NCBI GenBank assembly: GCA_965204835.1
Contig: OZ242017.1
Coordinates: 2,170,001 to 2,234,000, forward strand
Source: VXMT01 sp965204835
Lineage (GTDB): Bacteria; Chloroflexota; Dehalococcoidia; UBA2979
Reading direction: 5' to 3'
Length of the DNA: 64,000 nt
The notes under the pieces were generated by a model. It was not told the origin of the DNA, searched no databases, and saw nothing but the letters and a program-made list of their open reading frames with translations. The position numbers were made by a program, and so were the translations under genes. Each line of letters starts with the position of its first letter. Position 1 is the first letter of the stretch. This document shows positions 25,034 through 33,026 of this stretch, one piece after another.

Positions 25034-26278
25034 ATGCTCCGCGGACTCCGACGACTCATACCCGCCCCGATGCTGCTCGTGGCCACTGCGCTCCTCGCGG
25101 GCGCGGTGCTCGCCTGCGGCGACGACGATGACGACGACGGCGCGGGCACCGGGGCAGGCACGACCGACACGACGGCGCCCGCCGCGAGCGAACCCCTGAA
25201 GGTGGTCACATCCACCGGCATCCTCGCGCACTTCGCCGAGCAGGTCGCGGGCGATGACGCCGAGGTGGTCGCGGTGATCCCGCCCGGGGCCGACCTCCAC
25301 ACGTTCAGCGCCACCACCGGTGACATCCGTAGCATCGACGCCGCCGACGTCGTCATCGTGAACGGCTTCAACCTCGAAGAAAGCGTGCTGGAGACGATCT
25401 TCGAGCACATCCCGGACGACGCCCGGCTCGTCATCGCCGCTGCCGGCATCAAGCCCCTCGAAGGTGGTCACCACGACGAAGAGGACGACCACGGCGACGA
25501 GGAGGGCGAGGGCCACGACGAGGGCGAGGACGACCACGCCGACGAGGACGAGGACGAGGGCACCGACCACGGCGACGAGGAAGAAGAGGGCGAGCACCAC
25601 GAGGACGAGGAAGAAGAGGGCGAAGACCACGGCGACGAGGAAGAGGGCGAAGGCCACGACGAGGACGAGGGCGACGACCACGCCGATGAGGACGACCACG
25701 GCGACGAGGATCACGCGAGGGCCGAGGCCCCCGAGGGCGCCGAACTCGCAGTCGCCGACGGCGACCCGCACATGTGGCTCACCGTCCCGAACGCCATGAT
25801 CTACGTGCGCAACATCGCCGACGGCCTCGCCGCCGCCGACCCCGACAACGCCGCCGCGTACCGCGAGCGCTCCGAGGCCTACCTCGCCGAGCTGCAGGCG
25901 CTGGACGAAGAGGTCCGCGCCGCCGTCGGGAGCATCCCCCAGGAGCGCCGCGTGCTCATCGTCTACCACGACGCGTTCCAGTACTTCGCGGTCGAGTACG
26001 GCCTCGATCTGGCGGCCTCGGTGCTCCCGGCGAGCCCGTCCCAGCAGGCGAGCGCGGCCGCGGTCGCGGAGATCATCGAAATCGTCGCTGGGCGCGACGT
26101 GGGTGCGGTGTTCCGCGAGCCGCAGTTCGCGGCGGACGCCCTCGAGGCCATCGCCGAGGAGGCGGGCGTCGGGGTGTCGGTCCTCTACAGCGGCGCCTTC
26201 ACCGAAGAGGTCAACACGTACGTCGACCTGATGCGGTTCAACGCGCGGTCGCTGGTCGAAGGACTGGGCGGCGGGTAG
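25034..26278 (+). CDS. znuA: Zinc ABC transporter substrate-binding lipoprotein
   Basis: A 414-residue ZnuA-type (cluster A-I) binding lipoprotein. ATG 25034 follows GAAGGG; the signal peptide ends in the lipobox LAGAVLAC. Ligand candidates are the His in GADLHTFSATTGD, in DPHMWLTVPNAM and in IVYHDAFQYFAVEYG, and an acidic residue in the late FREPQFAADALEAI block. A loop of about 90 residues made almost only of His, Asp, Glu and Gly is inserted before the second ligand, as in zinc-specific members, and far longer than usual. This favours zinc over manganese. First gene of the znuA-C-B operon. Confidence 0.93.
   Translation: MLRGLRRLIPAPMLLVATALLAGAVLACGDDDDDDGAGTGAGTTDTTAPAASEPLKVVTSTGILAHFAEQVAGDDAEVVAVIPPGADLHTFSATTGDIRSIDAADVVIVNGFNLEESVLETIFEHIPDDARLVIAAAGIKPLEGGHHDEEDDHGDEEGEGHDEGEDDHADEDEDEGTDHGDEEEEGEHHEDEEEEGEDHGDEEEGEGHDEDEGDDHADEDDHGDEDHARAEAPEGAELAVADGDPHMWLTVPNAMIYVRNIADGLAAADPDNAAAYRERSEAYLAELQALDEEVRAAVGSIPQERRVLIVYHDAFQYFAVEYGLDLAASVLPASPSQQASAAAVAEIIEIVAGRDVGAVFREPQFAADALEAIAEEAGVGVSVLYSGAFTEEVNTYVDLMRFNARSLVEGLGGG
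25464..25733 (+). repeat. Repetitive DNA coding for the His/Asp/Glu loop of ZnuA
   Basis: Near-repeats of GACGAGG, GAAGAGGGCGA and CACGGCGACGAGGA fill this stretch in frame. It encodes a zinc-chelating low-complexity loop. Its repeat structure makes length variation between strains likely. Confidence 0.7.
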
Positions 26279-26309
26279 GGTGCGTGGCGGCGCAGGACGG
26301 AGCTAACCC

Positions 26310-27254
26310 GTGACGTCTGACCACGGCGTCGAGCACGGCCACGGAGCTCATGGCCCTGTCGGCCACGAGGATCCCGCGCACCAGCATGACGAGATGAGCG
26401 TCGACTCATCGGGGCATGTCCCGGCTCGCGCCAGGCTCGCACCCGGTCACGCCCACGGCCCGCTCGCCCTGGAGGTCAACAACCTCTGGGCTGGCTATCC
26501 CGGGAAGCCGCCGGCCCTGGAGGACGTCAGCTTCGTCGTCCCCGAGGGTGAGATGGTGGGGTTGGTCGGCCCGAACGGCGCCGGCAAGTCCACGCTCTTC
26601 AAGTCCATCCTCGGCGTGGTGCGGCCGCTGCTCGGCGAGGTCCGCGTCTTCGGGCGGCCCGTCGGCGAGACACGCCGCGACGTGGCCTACACACCGCAGG
26701 CCGAGGAAGTCGACTGGGACTTCCCCGTCAGCGTCATGGACGTCGTGCTGATGGGCCGCTGGAACGGGACGCGCCCCTTCCGCCGCTGGTCGGGCCAGGA
26801 CCGCGAGATTGCCTTCGAGGCGTTGGAGCGTGTCCAGCTCGTTGAGTACGCCAGGCGGCAGGTAGGTGAGCTGTCCGGCGGGCAGAGGCGCCGCGTCATG
26901 ATCGCTCGCTCCATCGCGCGCGGCGCCCGGCTGCTGCTGCTGGACGAGCCGTTCGCCGGCCTCGACGCCGGTGTGGAGCACGACCTGCTCGGGATTCTCG
27001 ACGACCTGACGCACGAGGGCTGCAGCATCCTCCTCGCGACGCACGACCTCTCGTGCGTGGCCACGGCCTGCGACGAGGCATGCTGCCTCAATCGCACGGT
27101 CCAGGGCTACGGCACGCCGGCCGACGTGCTCACCGAGGAGGTCCTCGCACGCACCTTCGACCGCCACCTCGTCACCGTCGGCGAGCGAGGCGTCACCGTC
27201 GCCGGCGACGCCATCATGGACGCTACGGCCGACCACACCCACGCCCACCACTGA
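26310..27254 (+). CDS. znuC: Zinc ABC transporter ATP-binding protein with His-rich ends
   Basis: A 314-residue ATPase: Walker A GPNGAGKST, signature LSGGQRRR, Walker B LLLLDEPFAGLD and the THDLSCV switch. The Q-loop reads YTPQAEEVDWDFP, typical of the Zn/Mn cluster. About 50 extra residues at the N-terminus are rich in His (HGVEHGHGAHGPVGHEDPAH) and the last residues are DHTHAHH. These extensions are not needed for ATPase function and probably bind zinc. GTG 26310 is the first start in frame; its downstream stop overlaps the permease start (TGATG). Confidence 0.93.
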   Translation: MTSDHGVEHGHGAHGPVGHEDPAHQHDEMSVDSSGHVPARARLAPGHAHGPLALEVNNLWAGYPGKPPALEDVSFVVPEGEMVGLVGPNGAGKSTLFKSILGVVRPLLGEVRVFGRPVGETRRDVAYTPQAEEVDWDFPVSVMDVVLMGRWNGTRPFRRWSGQDREIAFEALERVQLVEYARRQVGELSGGQRRRVMIARSIARGARLLLLDEPFAGLDAGVEHDLLGILDDLTHEGCSILLATHDLSCVATACDEACCLNRTVQGYGTPADVLTEEVLARTFDRHLVTVGERGVTVAGDAIMDATADHTHAHH

Positions 27255-28105
27255 TGGCCGACATCGTCCATTGGCTCATCGAACCCTTCGAGTTCGCGTT
27301 CATGCAGCGTGCGCTCATGTCGCTGCTGATCGTGAGCGTCGTCGGGTCCATCGTCGGCACGTTCGTCGTACACAAGGGACTGGCGGCATCTGGCAGCGGC
27401 CTCGCGCACGCGACCCTCGCGGGCGTGGCCATCGCATTCGTGAACGGCCTGAGCGTCGCACTGGGCGCCCTGCTGGCCGCGGTGGCAACCGGAGTTGGTA
27501 TCGGCTACGTCCGGAGCAACTCGCGCGTCAGCTACGACACCGCGATCGCGATCTTCTTCGTCTCCGCCTTCTCGCTCGGCATCCTGATCATCTCGCGCCG
27601 CTCCAGCTACACGCCTGACCTCATCTCGTTCGTCTTCGGTGACATCCTGGGCGTCTCGCAGGCGGATCTCGTTGGCGAGCTGATCCTCGCGGTGGTCGTC
27701 GTCGCGTTCGTACTCGCCTTCTACCGCGAGATGGTGATGGTCGCCTACGACCCCGCGATGGCCGCGGCCGCCGGCGTCCGGGCGTGGTTCTTCGAGTACG
27801 CGCTGCTCGTGCTCATCGCACTCGCCGTCGTCGTCGCGCTACAGGCGATCGGCATCGTGCTGGTCTCCGCGATGCTGATCATCCCACCGGCGACCGCGAG
27901 CCTGCTGGCGCGGCGCATCCCGCAGATCATCGCGCTCAGCTTCGTGCTCTCCGTCGGCGCATCCTTGCTCGGCCTCTACGCGTCGTTCCACGCCGACGTC
28001 GCCGCAAGCCCCGCGATCGTGATGGCGGCGACGGCCGCCTTCGCCGTCACGCTCGCGGCCACCACGCGGCGCGGCGTCCGGCTCCCCGCAGGCGTGGGCG
28101 AGTAG
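27254..28105 (+). CDS. znuB: Zinc ABC transporter permease
   Basis: A 283-residue ZnuB/MntB-type permease with about eight to nine membrane segments. Family stretches are SGSGLAHATLAGVAIAF near residue 50, VYFFVSAFSLGILI-like segment with ISRRSSYTPDLISFVFGDILGVS, and GIVLVSAMLIIPPATASLLA near 200. It forms the transmembrane channel for the metal delivered by ZnuA and powered by ZnuC. ATG overlaps the stop of znuC. Last gene of the operon. Confidence 0.93.
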   Translation: MADIVHWLIEPFEFAFMQRALMSLLIVSVVGSIVGTFVVHKGLAASGSGLAHATLAGVAIAFVNGLSVALGALLAAVATGVGIGYVRSNSRVSYDTAIAIFFVSAFSLGILIISRRSSYTPDLISFVFGDILGVSQADLVGELILAVVVVAFVLAFYREMVMVAYDPAMAAAAGVRAWFFEYALLVLIALAVVVALQAIGIVLVSAMLIIPPATASLLARRIPQIIALSFVLSVGASLLGLYASFHADVAASPAIVMAATAAFAVTLAATTRRGVRLPAGVGE

Positions 28106-28229
28106 CCTCGCGAGCTTGCCTGCCAAATCTCGGCCCCCGGTTGAGCGCGACTCGCACCACCCCTACGCTGGACATACTCCACGGGCCTCCCAGCGGGTCG
28201 ACTCGGTCTCCCCGCGCACGAGAGCAGCG

Positions 28230-29735
28230 ATGGTCGCCGACCCCGCCGCAAAGTCGCCCGACTCCACCGCCCCCGCCGACGCCGGCGGGCGGAGTGCTGA
28301 GCCCGACCCTGAACGCGATCCCGCCAAGATCGATCGCAAGGCACGCATGAAGGTGCCCGGCAACCTGCCGGAGAAGCAGCCGCCCGACGCCCGCGTCCAG
28401 AACTGGGACGAGGTCTTCCACCTCTTCGACCTCGAGACCGCGAAGGCGGAGGCCTTCCGCTGCATCCAGTGCCCCGCCGCCCCCTGCGTCGTCGCCTGCC
28501 CCGTCGACAACGACATCCCCGGCGCCCTCTGGCTCCTCGAAGACGGCGACTTCGACGGCGCCGCCAACATCTTCCGCGAGACCAGCGAGCTGCCCGAGAT
28601 GTGCGGCCGCCTCTGCCCGCAGGAGCGCCTCTGCGAGGGCGACTGTGTCGTCGGCAAGCGGGGCCTCCCCGTCGCCATCGGCAAGCTCGAGGCGTTCGTG
28701 ACCGAGCGCCAGCGCTCCCACGGCTCGGGACCTTCGACGGAGACCGCGCCCGCGACCGGCAAGCACGTCGCCGTCATCGGCGCCGGCCCGGCCGGCATCG
28801 GCGTGGCCGAGCGGCTCGCGCGCAACGGCCACGGCGTGACGATGTACGACGCATGGCCGCTGCCGGGGGCGCTGCTCCACTACGGCATCCCCAACTTCAA
28901 GCAGAACAAGGCCACCGTCGCCCGGAAGTTCGACGACCTGCGCGCGATGGGCGTCGAGCTCGTCATGAACACGCGCATCGGCGACGACGTCCCCTTCGAG
29001 GACCTCGAGCGCGACTACGACGCCGTCTTCATCGGCGTCGGCGCGATCGCGGGAGCGGAGCTGGGCTTCGAGCACGAGGACGCGCCGGGGGTCTACTCGG
29101 CGACGGAGTTCCTCGTGCGCGGCAACCTGCCGCCGGAGGAGCTGCCGGAGCACCTGCGCGAGCCCTTGCCCCCCATGCGCCGCGTGGTGGTGATCGGCGG
29201 CGGCGACACCTCGATGGACTGCGTCCGCACCGCCGTCCGCCTCGGCGCGGAGCAGGTGCGGCTGGTCTACCGCCGCACCGAGGAGGAGATGCAGGGCCGC
29301 GCCGAGGAGCGCCAGCACGCCTACGAAGAGGGCGTGATCTTCGACTACGTGACGGCGCCCCTCGCCATCCTCACCGACGCCGACGGCGCGGTGAGCGGCG
29401 TACAGTGCCACCGCATGCAGCTCGGCGAGCCCGACGAGTCCGGCCGCGCGCGGCCCGAGCCGGTGCCGAACACGGAGTTCGAGATCGCCGCCGACGCCCT
29501 CGTCGTCGCCATCGGCTACAACGTCGACGAGGAGTGGGGCGAGGTCACCCCGCAGGTCAACCGCGACCCGTGGGGCCGCTTCACCGTCGACCCCGACACC
29601 ATGCGCACCAACCGCCCGGGCGTCTTCGCCGGCGGCGACGACGTCAACGGCGCGGACCTCGTGGTCACCGCACTCGCCGACGGCCACATCGCCGCCGCGT
29701 CGATCGAGGAGTACCTCGCGACCGGCGAGTGGTAG
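28230..29735 (+). CDS. FAD-dependent oxidoreductase, glutamate synthase small-subunit-like
   Basis: A 501-residue protein of the GltD/NADPH-dependent oxidoreductase family. An N-terminal iron-sulfur domain has RCIQCPAAPCVVACPVDNDIPG and CGRLCPQERLCEGDC, giving ligands for two 4Fe-4S clusters. An FAD site (VIGAGPAGIGVAERLA) and an NAD(P) site (VIGGGDTSMDCVRTAVRLG) follow, and a late AGGDDVNGADLVVTALADG completes FAD binding. ATG 28230 is preferred; a TTG at 28116 would add a low-complexity leader. No large glutamate synthase subunit is adjacent, so it could be a stand-alone NfnB- or Dpd-like electron-transfer enzyme. Confidence 0.85.
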   Translation: MVADPAAKSPDSTAPADAGGRSAEPDPERDPAKIDRKARMKVPGNLPEKQPPDARVQNWDEVFHLFDLETAKAEAFRCIQCPAAPCVVACPVDNDIPGALWLLEDGDFDGAANIFRETSELPEMCGRLCPQERLCEGDCVVGKRGLPVAIGKLEAFVTERQRSHGSGPSTETAPATGKHVAVIGAGPAGIGVAERLARNGHGVTMYDAWPLPGALLHYGIPNFKQNKATVARKFDDLRAMGVELVMNTRIGDDVPFEDLERDYDAVFIGVGAIAGAELGFEHEDAPGVYSATEFLVRGNLPPEELPEHLREPLPPMRRVVVIGGGDTSMDCVRTAVRLGAEQVRLVYRRTEEEMQGRAEERQHAYEEGVIFDYVTAPLAILTDADGAVSGVQCHRMQLGEPDESGRARPEPVPNTEFEIAADALVVAIGYNVDEEWGEVTPQVNRDPWGRFTVDPDTMRTNRPGVFAGGDDVNGADLVVTALADGHIAAASIEEYLATGEW

Positions 29736-29852
29736 GGCCGTCCGACCCCGTCAGGGCGGGCTGGTAGTCGGGCTGCGCACGAAGCGGTTAGAGTAGAGAG
29801 ACGCAACTGAGCCGGGCTCCGATCGTGGGTCCGCGTTGAGAAGGAGACACGC

Positions 29853-30302
29853 GTGGCGCTGGAGATCGGCCAGGAAGCACCTGACTTCACGTTGGTAAAC
29901 GAGGACAACGAGCAGGTGACGCTCTCCGAACTGCGCGGGTCGCCAGTCGTCCTCGTCTTCTACACCTTCGACTTCTCCGGCATCTGCACCAACGAGCTGT
30001 GCGAGATCCGCGACGACTACTCGAGCTGGGCGGACGCCGGCGCGACGATCTTCGGGATCAGCCGCGACAGCCGCTTCTCGCACGCCGCCTTCAAGGAGGC
30101 GGAGAACCTCGACTACTCCCTCCTCGCGGACCTCAAGGGCGAGGTGGCGCAGGCCTACGGCACATGGAACGAGGCCCTCGGCGCAGCGGAGCGCCTGACG
30201 GTCGTCGTGGGCGCCGACGGCAACATCGCCTACTCGAAGCAGAATCCGATCCCCGAAGCGCGCGACCACTCGGACGTGCTCGCAGCCATCCAGGGCTCGT
30301 AG
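29853..30302 (+). CDS. Peroxiredoxin, Bcp/AhpE-like
   Basis: A 149-residue thioredoxin-fold peroxidase. The active-site loop is FYTFDFSGICTNELC: C45 is the expected peroxidatic Cys and C50 matches the position of the Bcp resolving Cys. The canonical P-x-x-x-(T/S)-x-x-C motif has T38 where the Pro should be. GTG 29853 follows GAAGGAG. A TAGAGT at about 29791 is a likely -10. The HxlR-family regulator follows 54 bases later and may control it. Confidence 0.9.
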   Translation: MALEIGQEAPDFTLVNEDNEQVTLSELRGSPVVLVFYTFDFSGICTNELCEIRDDYSSWADAGATIFGISRDSRFSHAAFKEAENLDYSLLADLKGEVAQAYGTWNEALGAAERLTVVVGADGNIAYSKQNPIPEARDHSDVLAAIQGS

Positions 30303-30359
30303 CGGCGGGGGAGCGATCGGCGAGGCAGGTCACGAGAAGCGGGGGGTGACGCGCTCGTG

Positions 30360-30704
30360 ATGGAAGAAAAGCTCGTCCACACGCCGGAAGGCGAGTATTG
30401 CCCGATCCGGGCGACGCTCTCCATCCTCGGTCAGAAGTGGGTGCCCCACATCGTCTATGAGCTCGGCGGCGGGAAGCGCCGCTTCAACGAGCTCGCGATC
30501 CGCATCGGCGGCTGCAACGCCCGCACCCTGCGCGACCGCCTCGAGGAGCTCGAGGACGTCGGCATCGTCCGCCGCAAGATCGTGAACAAGATGCCGCCGT
30601 GGGTGGAGTACGACCTCACCCCGCGCGGCCGCGAACTCCATGACGCGATGCGCCCGATCCAGCACTGGGGAGCCCGCTACCTCTCGGCGGCCTCGCCCGC
30701 CTGA
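30360..30704 (+). CDS. HxlR-family transcriptional regulator
   Basis: A 114-residue winged-helix regulator. The family signature runs CPIRATLSILGQKWVPHIVYEL, RRFNELAIRIGGCNARTLRDRLEELEDVGIV and YDLTPRGREL. C14, just before the first helix, is at the redox-sensing Cys position known from YodB/HypR. The next candidate Cys is in GGCNARTL. Preceding peroxiredoxin suggests oxidant or electrophile sensing. A GTG one codon upstream (30357) is an alternative start. Confidence 0.9.
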   Translation: MEEKLVHTPEGEYCPIRATLSILGQKWVPHIVYELGGGKRRFNELAIRIGGCNARTLRDRLEELEDVGIVRRKIVNKMPPWVEYDLTPRGRELHDAMRPIQHWGARYLSAASPA

Positions 30705-30717
30705 CCGCGCACCGGCA

Positions 30718-31128
30718 GTGACCATCGAGCTCGACTTCCACGGCCTCGCCCGGGGCGACGAGTTCGTGATCCCCTCCATCACCTTCGACGCCTCGGACGT
30801 GCGCGCCTACCTCGACGCCACCGGCGAGCCCGCCGAGCGCTGGGAGGGCGTGACGCCGCCGCTCGCGGCCGGCGCGTGGGCGCTCGGCGCGCTCATGGAG
30901 CACGTCCCGCTGCCTGGTGGGGCGCTGCACGCGGGGCAGGAGTTCGAGTTCCTGCGCGCGCTGACGCCCGGCGAAACCCTCGAAGCCTCCGTGACCGTCG
31001 CGCAGCGCTTGGAGCGCCGAGGCACGCTGCTGCTCGCGCTCGCCATCGAGCTACGCACCGAGGCGGACGGCGAGGTGGTGCTGCGCGGGCGCTCCACCGT
31101 CGCCGCGCCCGCCGGGGAGGCCTCGTGA
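30718..31128 (+). CDS. FAS1-like/MaoC-N hot-dog protein, putative dehydratase subunit
   Basis: A 136-residue hot-dog-fold protein resembling the N-terminal FAS1-like dehydratase domain (HadA/HadC type). It has the loop DVRAYLDATGEPAERWEG and the hot-dog helix region PPLAAGAWALGALMEHV, but no D-x-x-x-x-H catalytic pair. GTG 30718 is 14 bases after the HxlR stop. It overlaps the MaoC gene by 4 bases, so the two probably form a heterodimeric (R)-3-hydroxyacyl dehydratase as in mycobacterial HadAB, with this as the non-catalytic subunit. Confidence 0.78.
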   Translation: MTIELDFHGLARGDEFVIPSITFDASDVRAYLDATGEPAERWEGVTPPLAAGAWALGALMEHVPLPGGALHAGQEFEFLRALTPGETLEASVTVAQRLERRGTLLLALAIELRTEADGEVVLRGRSTVAAPAGEAS

Positions 31129-31517
31129 CGACACCGCCCGAGGTCGCGCCGGTGACCCGCCTGATCGACCAGGACCGCGTGAGCCGCTACTCGGACGCGG
31201 CGCGCGACCCCAACCCGATCCACACCGATGCCGACTTCGCGGCAACCACCGACTTCGGCCGCCCCATCGCCCACGGCATGCTCGTGCTCGCCCTCGTCTC
31301 CGAGGCGATGAGCGCGACGTTCGGGCGTCGGTGGGCGGAGAGCGGAGCCCTCAAGGTGCGCTGGCGCGCCCCGGCCATCCAGCCCGTCGAGGTGACCGCG
31401 ACGGCGGAGCCTCGAGGCGTCACGGACGGCGTCGCGACCTACGCCGTGCAGTGCGCGACGGCCGACGGCGCGGTGCTGCTCACGGGTACCGCTTCGGTTG
31501 CGGTGCGCGAGGCGTGA
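31125..31517 (+). CDS. MaoC-family (R)-hydratase/dehydratase, catalytic subunit
   Basis: A 130-residue MaoC hot-dog protein. The catalytic signature is intact: YSDAARDPNPIHTDADFA with Asp and His, then FGRPIAHGML. It hydrates trans-2-enoyl or dehydrates (R)-3-hydroxyacyl thioesters. GTG start overlaps the upstream FAS1-like gene (GTGA), and its own stop overlaps the nuclease-like gene in the same way. Partnering with the upstream subunit is inferred from coupling. Confidence 0.88.
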   Translation: MTTPPEVAPVTRLIDQDRVSRYSDAARDPNPIHTDADFAATTDFGRPIAHGMLVLALVSEAMSATFGRRWAESGALKVRWRAPAIQPVEVTATAEPRGVTDGVATYAVQCATADGAVLLTGTASVAVREA

Positions 31518-32161
31518 TCAGTCGAGATGACCTCGTGGCCGCCCTCTCGGCGCTCGCAGGGGAGCGCCCCGTCTTCCATTCTGAGGCGGACTTCCAGCAC
31601 TCACTTGCATGGACGATTCGCGACAGGCACCCGGGAGCCGCTATGCGGCTCGAGCGGCCTGTCCCGATGTCCGGGAATCGCGGTCATATCGACATCTGGC
31701 TGGGGAGAGACCAGCTAGGGACGGCAATCGAGTTGAAGTTCGGGACTCGGAGATCCAACTTCAGCATCGATGGAGATGAATACGACCTCCGCGACGGTGC
31801 TCCAGACTGGTTTCGGTACGATGTGTGGAAAGATGTCTCGCGCGTTGAGAGCCTCATCGAGCAGGGCAACGCGGAGTCTGGTTTCGTTATCGCCCTTACC
31901 AATGACCATCTGAACTGGAGCGAAGCCAGTCCAGAGACGATCTCTGCCGCTTTCAGCATGCACGAGGGGAACGACGTTCACGGCTCGCTCGGGTGGAGCT
32001 CACGGGCAGGAAGCGGGAGCACAAGCGGCCGCGAATCAGCGATTGAACTCGGCGGCCGGTATGTCACTCGGTGGAGCGACTACTCGCTACCTGCCGAGGG
32101 TTCGGGAGGTGAGTTCCGCTACTTGCTCCTCGATGTACGGGATGCGCTCAAGCCGCTATAG
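31514..32161 (+). CDS. Orphan PD-(D/E)XK-type nuclease-like protein
   Basis: A 215-residue protein with a motif set that fits the PD-(D/E)XK nuclease fold: E24 in SEADFQHSLAW (helix A), D60 in RGHIDIWLG, and E73-L-K75 in TAIELKFGTRR. Later text includes DLRDGAPDWFRYDVWKDVSRVESLIEQG, a helix-strand pair typical of such folds, then FVIALTNDHLNW. No methylase or helicase is adjacent. GTG 31514 sits in the MaoC stop. Base composition is visibly less GC-rich than its neighbours, suggesting acquisition. Specific function unknown: restriction-like, repair or defence are possible. Confidence 0.6.
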   Translation: MISRDDLVAALSALAGERPVFHSEADFQHSLAWTIRDRHPGAAMRLERPVPMSGNRGHIDIWLGRDQLGTAIELKFGTRRSNFSIDGDEYDLRDGAPDWFRYDVWKDVSRVESLIEQGNAESGFVIALTNDHLNWSEASPETISAAFSMHEGNDVHGSLGWSSRAGSGSTSGRESAIELGGRYVTRWSDYSLPAEGSGGEFRYLLLDVRDALKPL

Positions 32162-32341
32162 GCCGCGTTTCGCCTTGATTGACTCCCAGGAGACGCTGTC
32201 CTCGGCCTTGAGGCGCTCCTGGGAGATGCGCACATCCTCGGCGTCTTCGAGGGCTTCCAGTTCGGTGACGGTGAGTTCCTCCACGTCCCGGGAGTTCTCG
32301 TCAGGCGACTCGGGATCGCGGGGGTGATCTGCGGGTGACAT
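32156..32341 (-). CDS. Small acidic antitoxin-like protein
   Basis: A 61-residue acidic protein. The C-terminal half, VRISQERLKAEDSVSWESIKAKRGL, resembles the toxin-binding tail of Phd/RelB-type antitoxins (D-x-x-x-A...-W-E-x-x-K-x-x-x-G-L). No DNA-binding N-terminus is evident, only a Pro/Asp/Glu-rich stretch. It begins 9 bases after the glycosylase gene and its last bases overlap the 3' end of the convergent nuclease-like gene. No toxin gene is adjacent. Confidence 0.5.
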   Translation of the reverse strand: MSPADHPRDPESPDENSRDVEELTVTELEALEDAEDVRISQERLKAEDSVSWESIKAKRGL

Positions 32342-32350
32342 GGGCTCGCC

Positions 32351-32989
32351 CTATGCCTCGGGCGTGATGGTCGACACCGCACGCCACATGTACCACGACC
32401 CCACCGACCGGTACGGCGCCCACGGCGCGCCGATCTCGCGGGCGCGGCCCGGCGTCGGCGTCTCGGGCAGGCCGTATGCCGCCTGCATCCCCTTCCGCAC
32501 GCCGAGGTCCCCGACCGGCAGCACGTCCGGCCGGCCCAGCTCGGACATGAGGAACATGTGCGCCGTCCACTCGCCGACGCCCTTCACCGCGGTCAGCCGC
32601 TCGATCACCTCGGCGTCGCCGAGGTCGGGCATCGCCTCGAAGTTGAGGGTGCCGTCCACGCAGTGCTGCGCGAGGTCGCGGAGGTAGCCCGCCTTCTGAC
32701 GCGAGACGCCCGCGCCGCGGAACGCGTCGTCGGTCGTGGCGAGGATGTCGAGTGGGTCGGGCGTGCGCTCCTCGTCGCCGTAGAGGGCGAAGAAGCGGCG
32801 CTGGATGGCGCGCGCCGCCGCGCCGGCAAGCTGCTGGAACATGATCGAGCGCACCACCGAGGCGTACGGGTCATTGCCCGGGCGCGGCTGGTACGGGCCG
32901 TGCTCCGCGATCAGCGCGCCGACGACGGGGTCGGCCTCGCGCAGGTGCGCGTAGGCGGAGCGGGCGGAGAAGCGCAGCCGGTTTGGCAT
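32351..32989 (-). CDS. DNA-3-methyladenine glycosylase (AlkA-type HhH-GPD)
   Basis: A 212-residue base-excision repair glycosylase. The helix-hairpin-helix is LTAVKGVGEWTAHMFLM and the catalytic Asp lies in LPVGDLGVRKGM, the arrangement of AlkA. The early IMFQQLAGAAARAIQRRFFALYG helix is also typical. It lacks the N-terminal AlkA_N domain, as in short Mag1-like forms. Removes alkylated purines from DNA. Followed closely by the small acidic gene. Confidence 0.88.
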   Translation of the reverse strand: MPNRLRFSARSAYAHLREADPVVGALIAEHGPYQPRPGNDPYASVVRSIMFQQLAGAAARAIQRRFFALYGDEERTPDPLDILATTDDAFRGAGVSRQKAGYLRDLAQHCVDGTLNFEAMPDLGDAEVIERLTAVKGVGEWTAHMFLMSELGRPDVLPVGDLGVRKGMQAAYGLPETPTPGRAREIGAPWAPYRSVGSWYMWRAVSTITPEA

Positions 32990-33026
32990 GCAGGCATCGT
33001 ACCCCGCGGCAGTGCGACGATCCGGC

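Noticed and set aside
25464..25733. CRISPR-like array
   Set aside because: The repeats are short, in frame, have no spacers, and encode the acidic/His loop of ZnuA.
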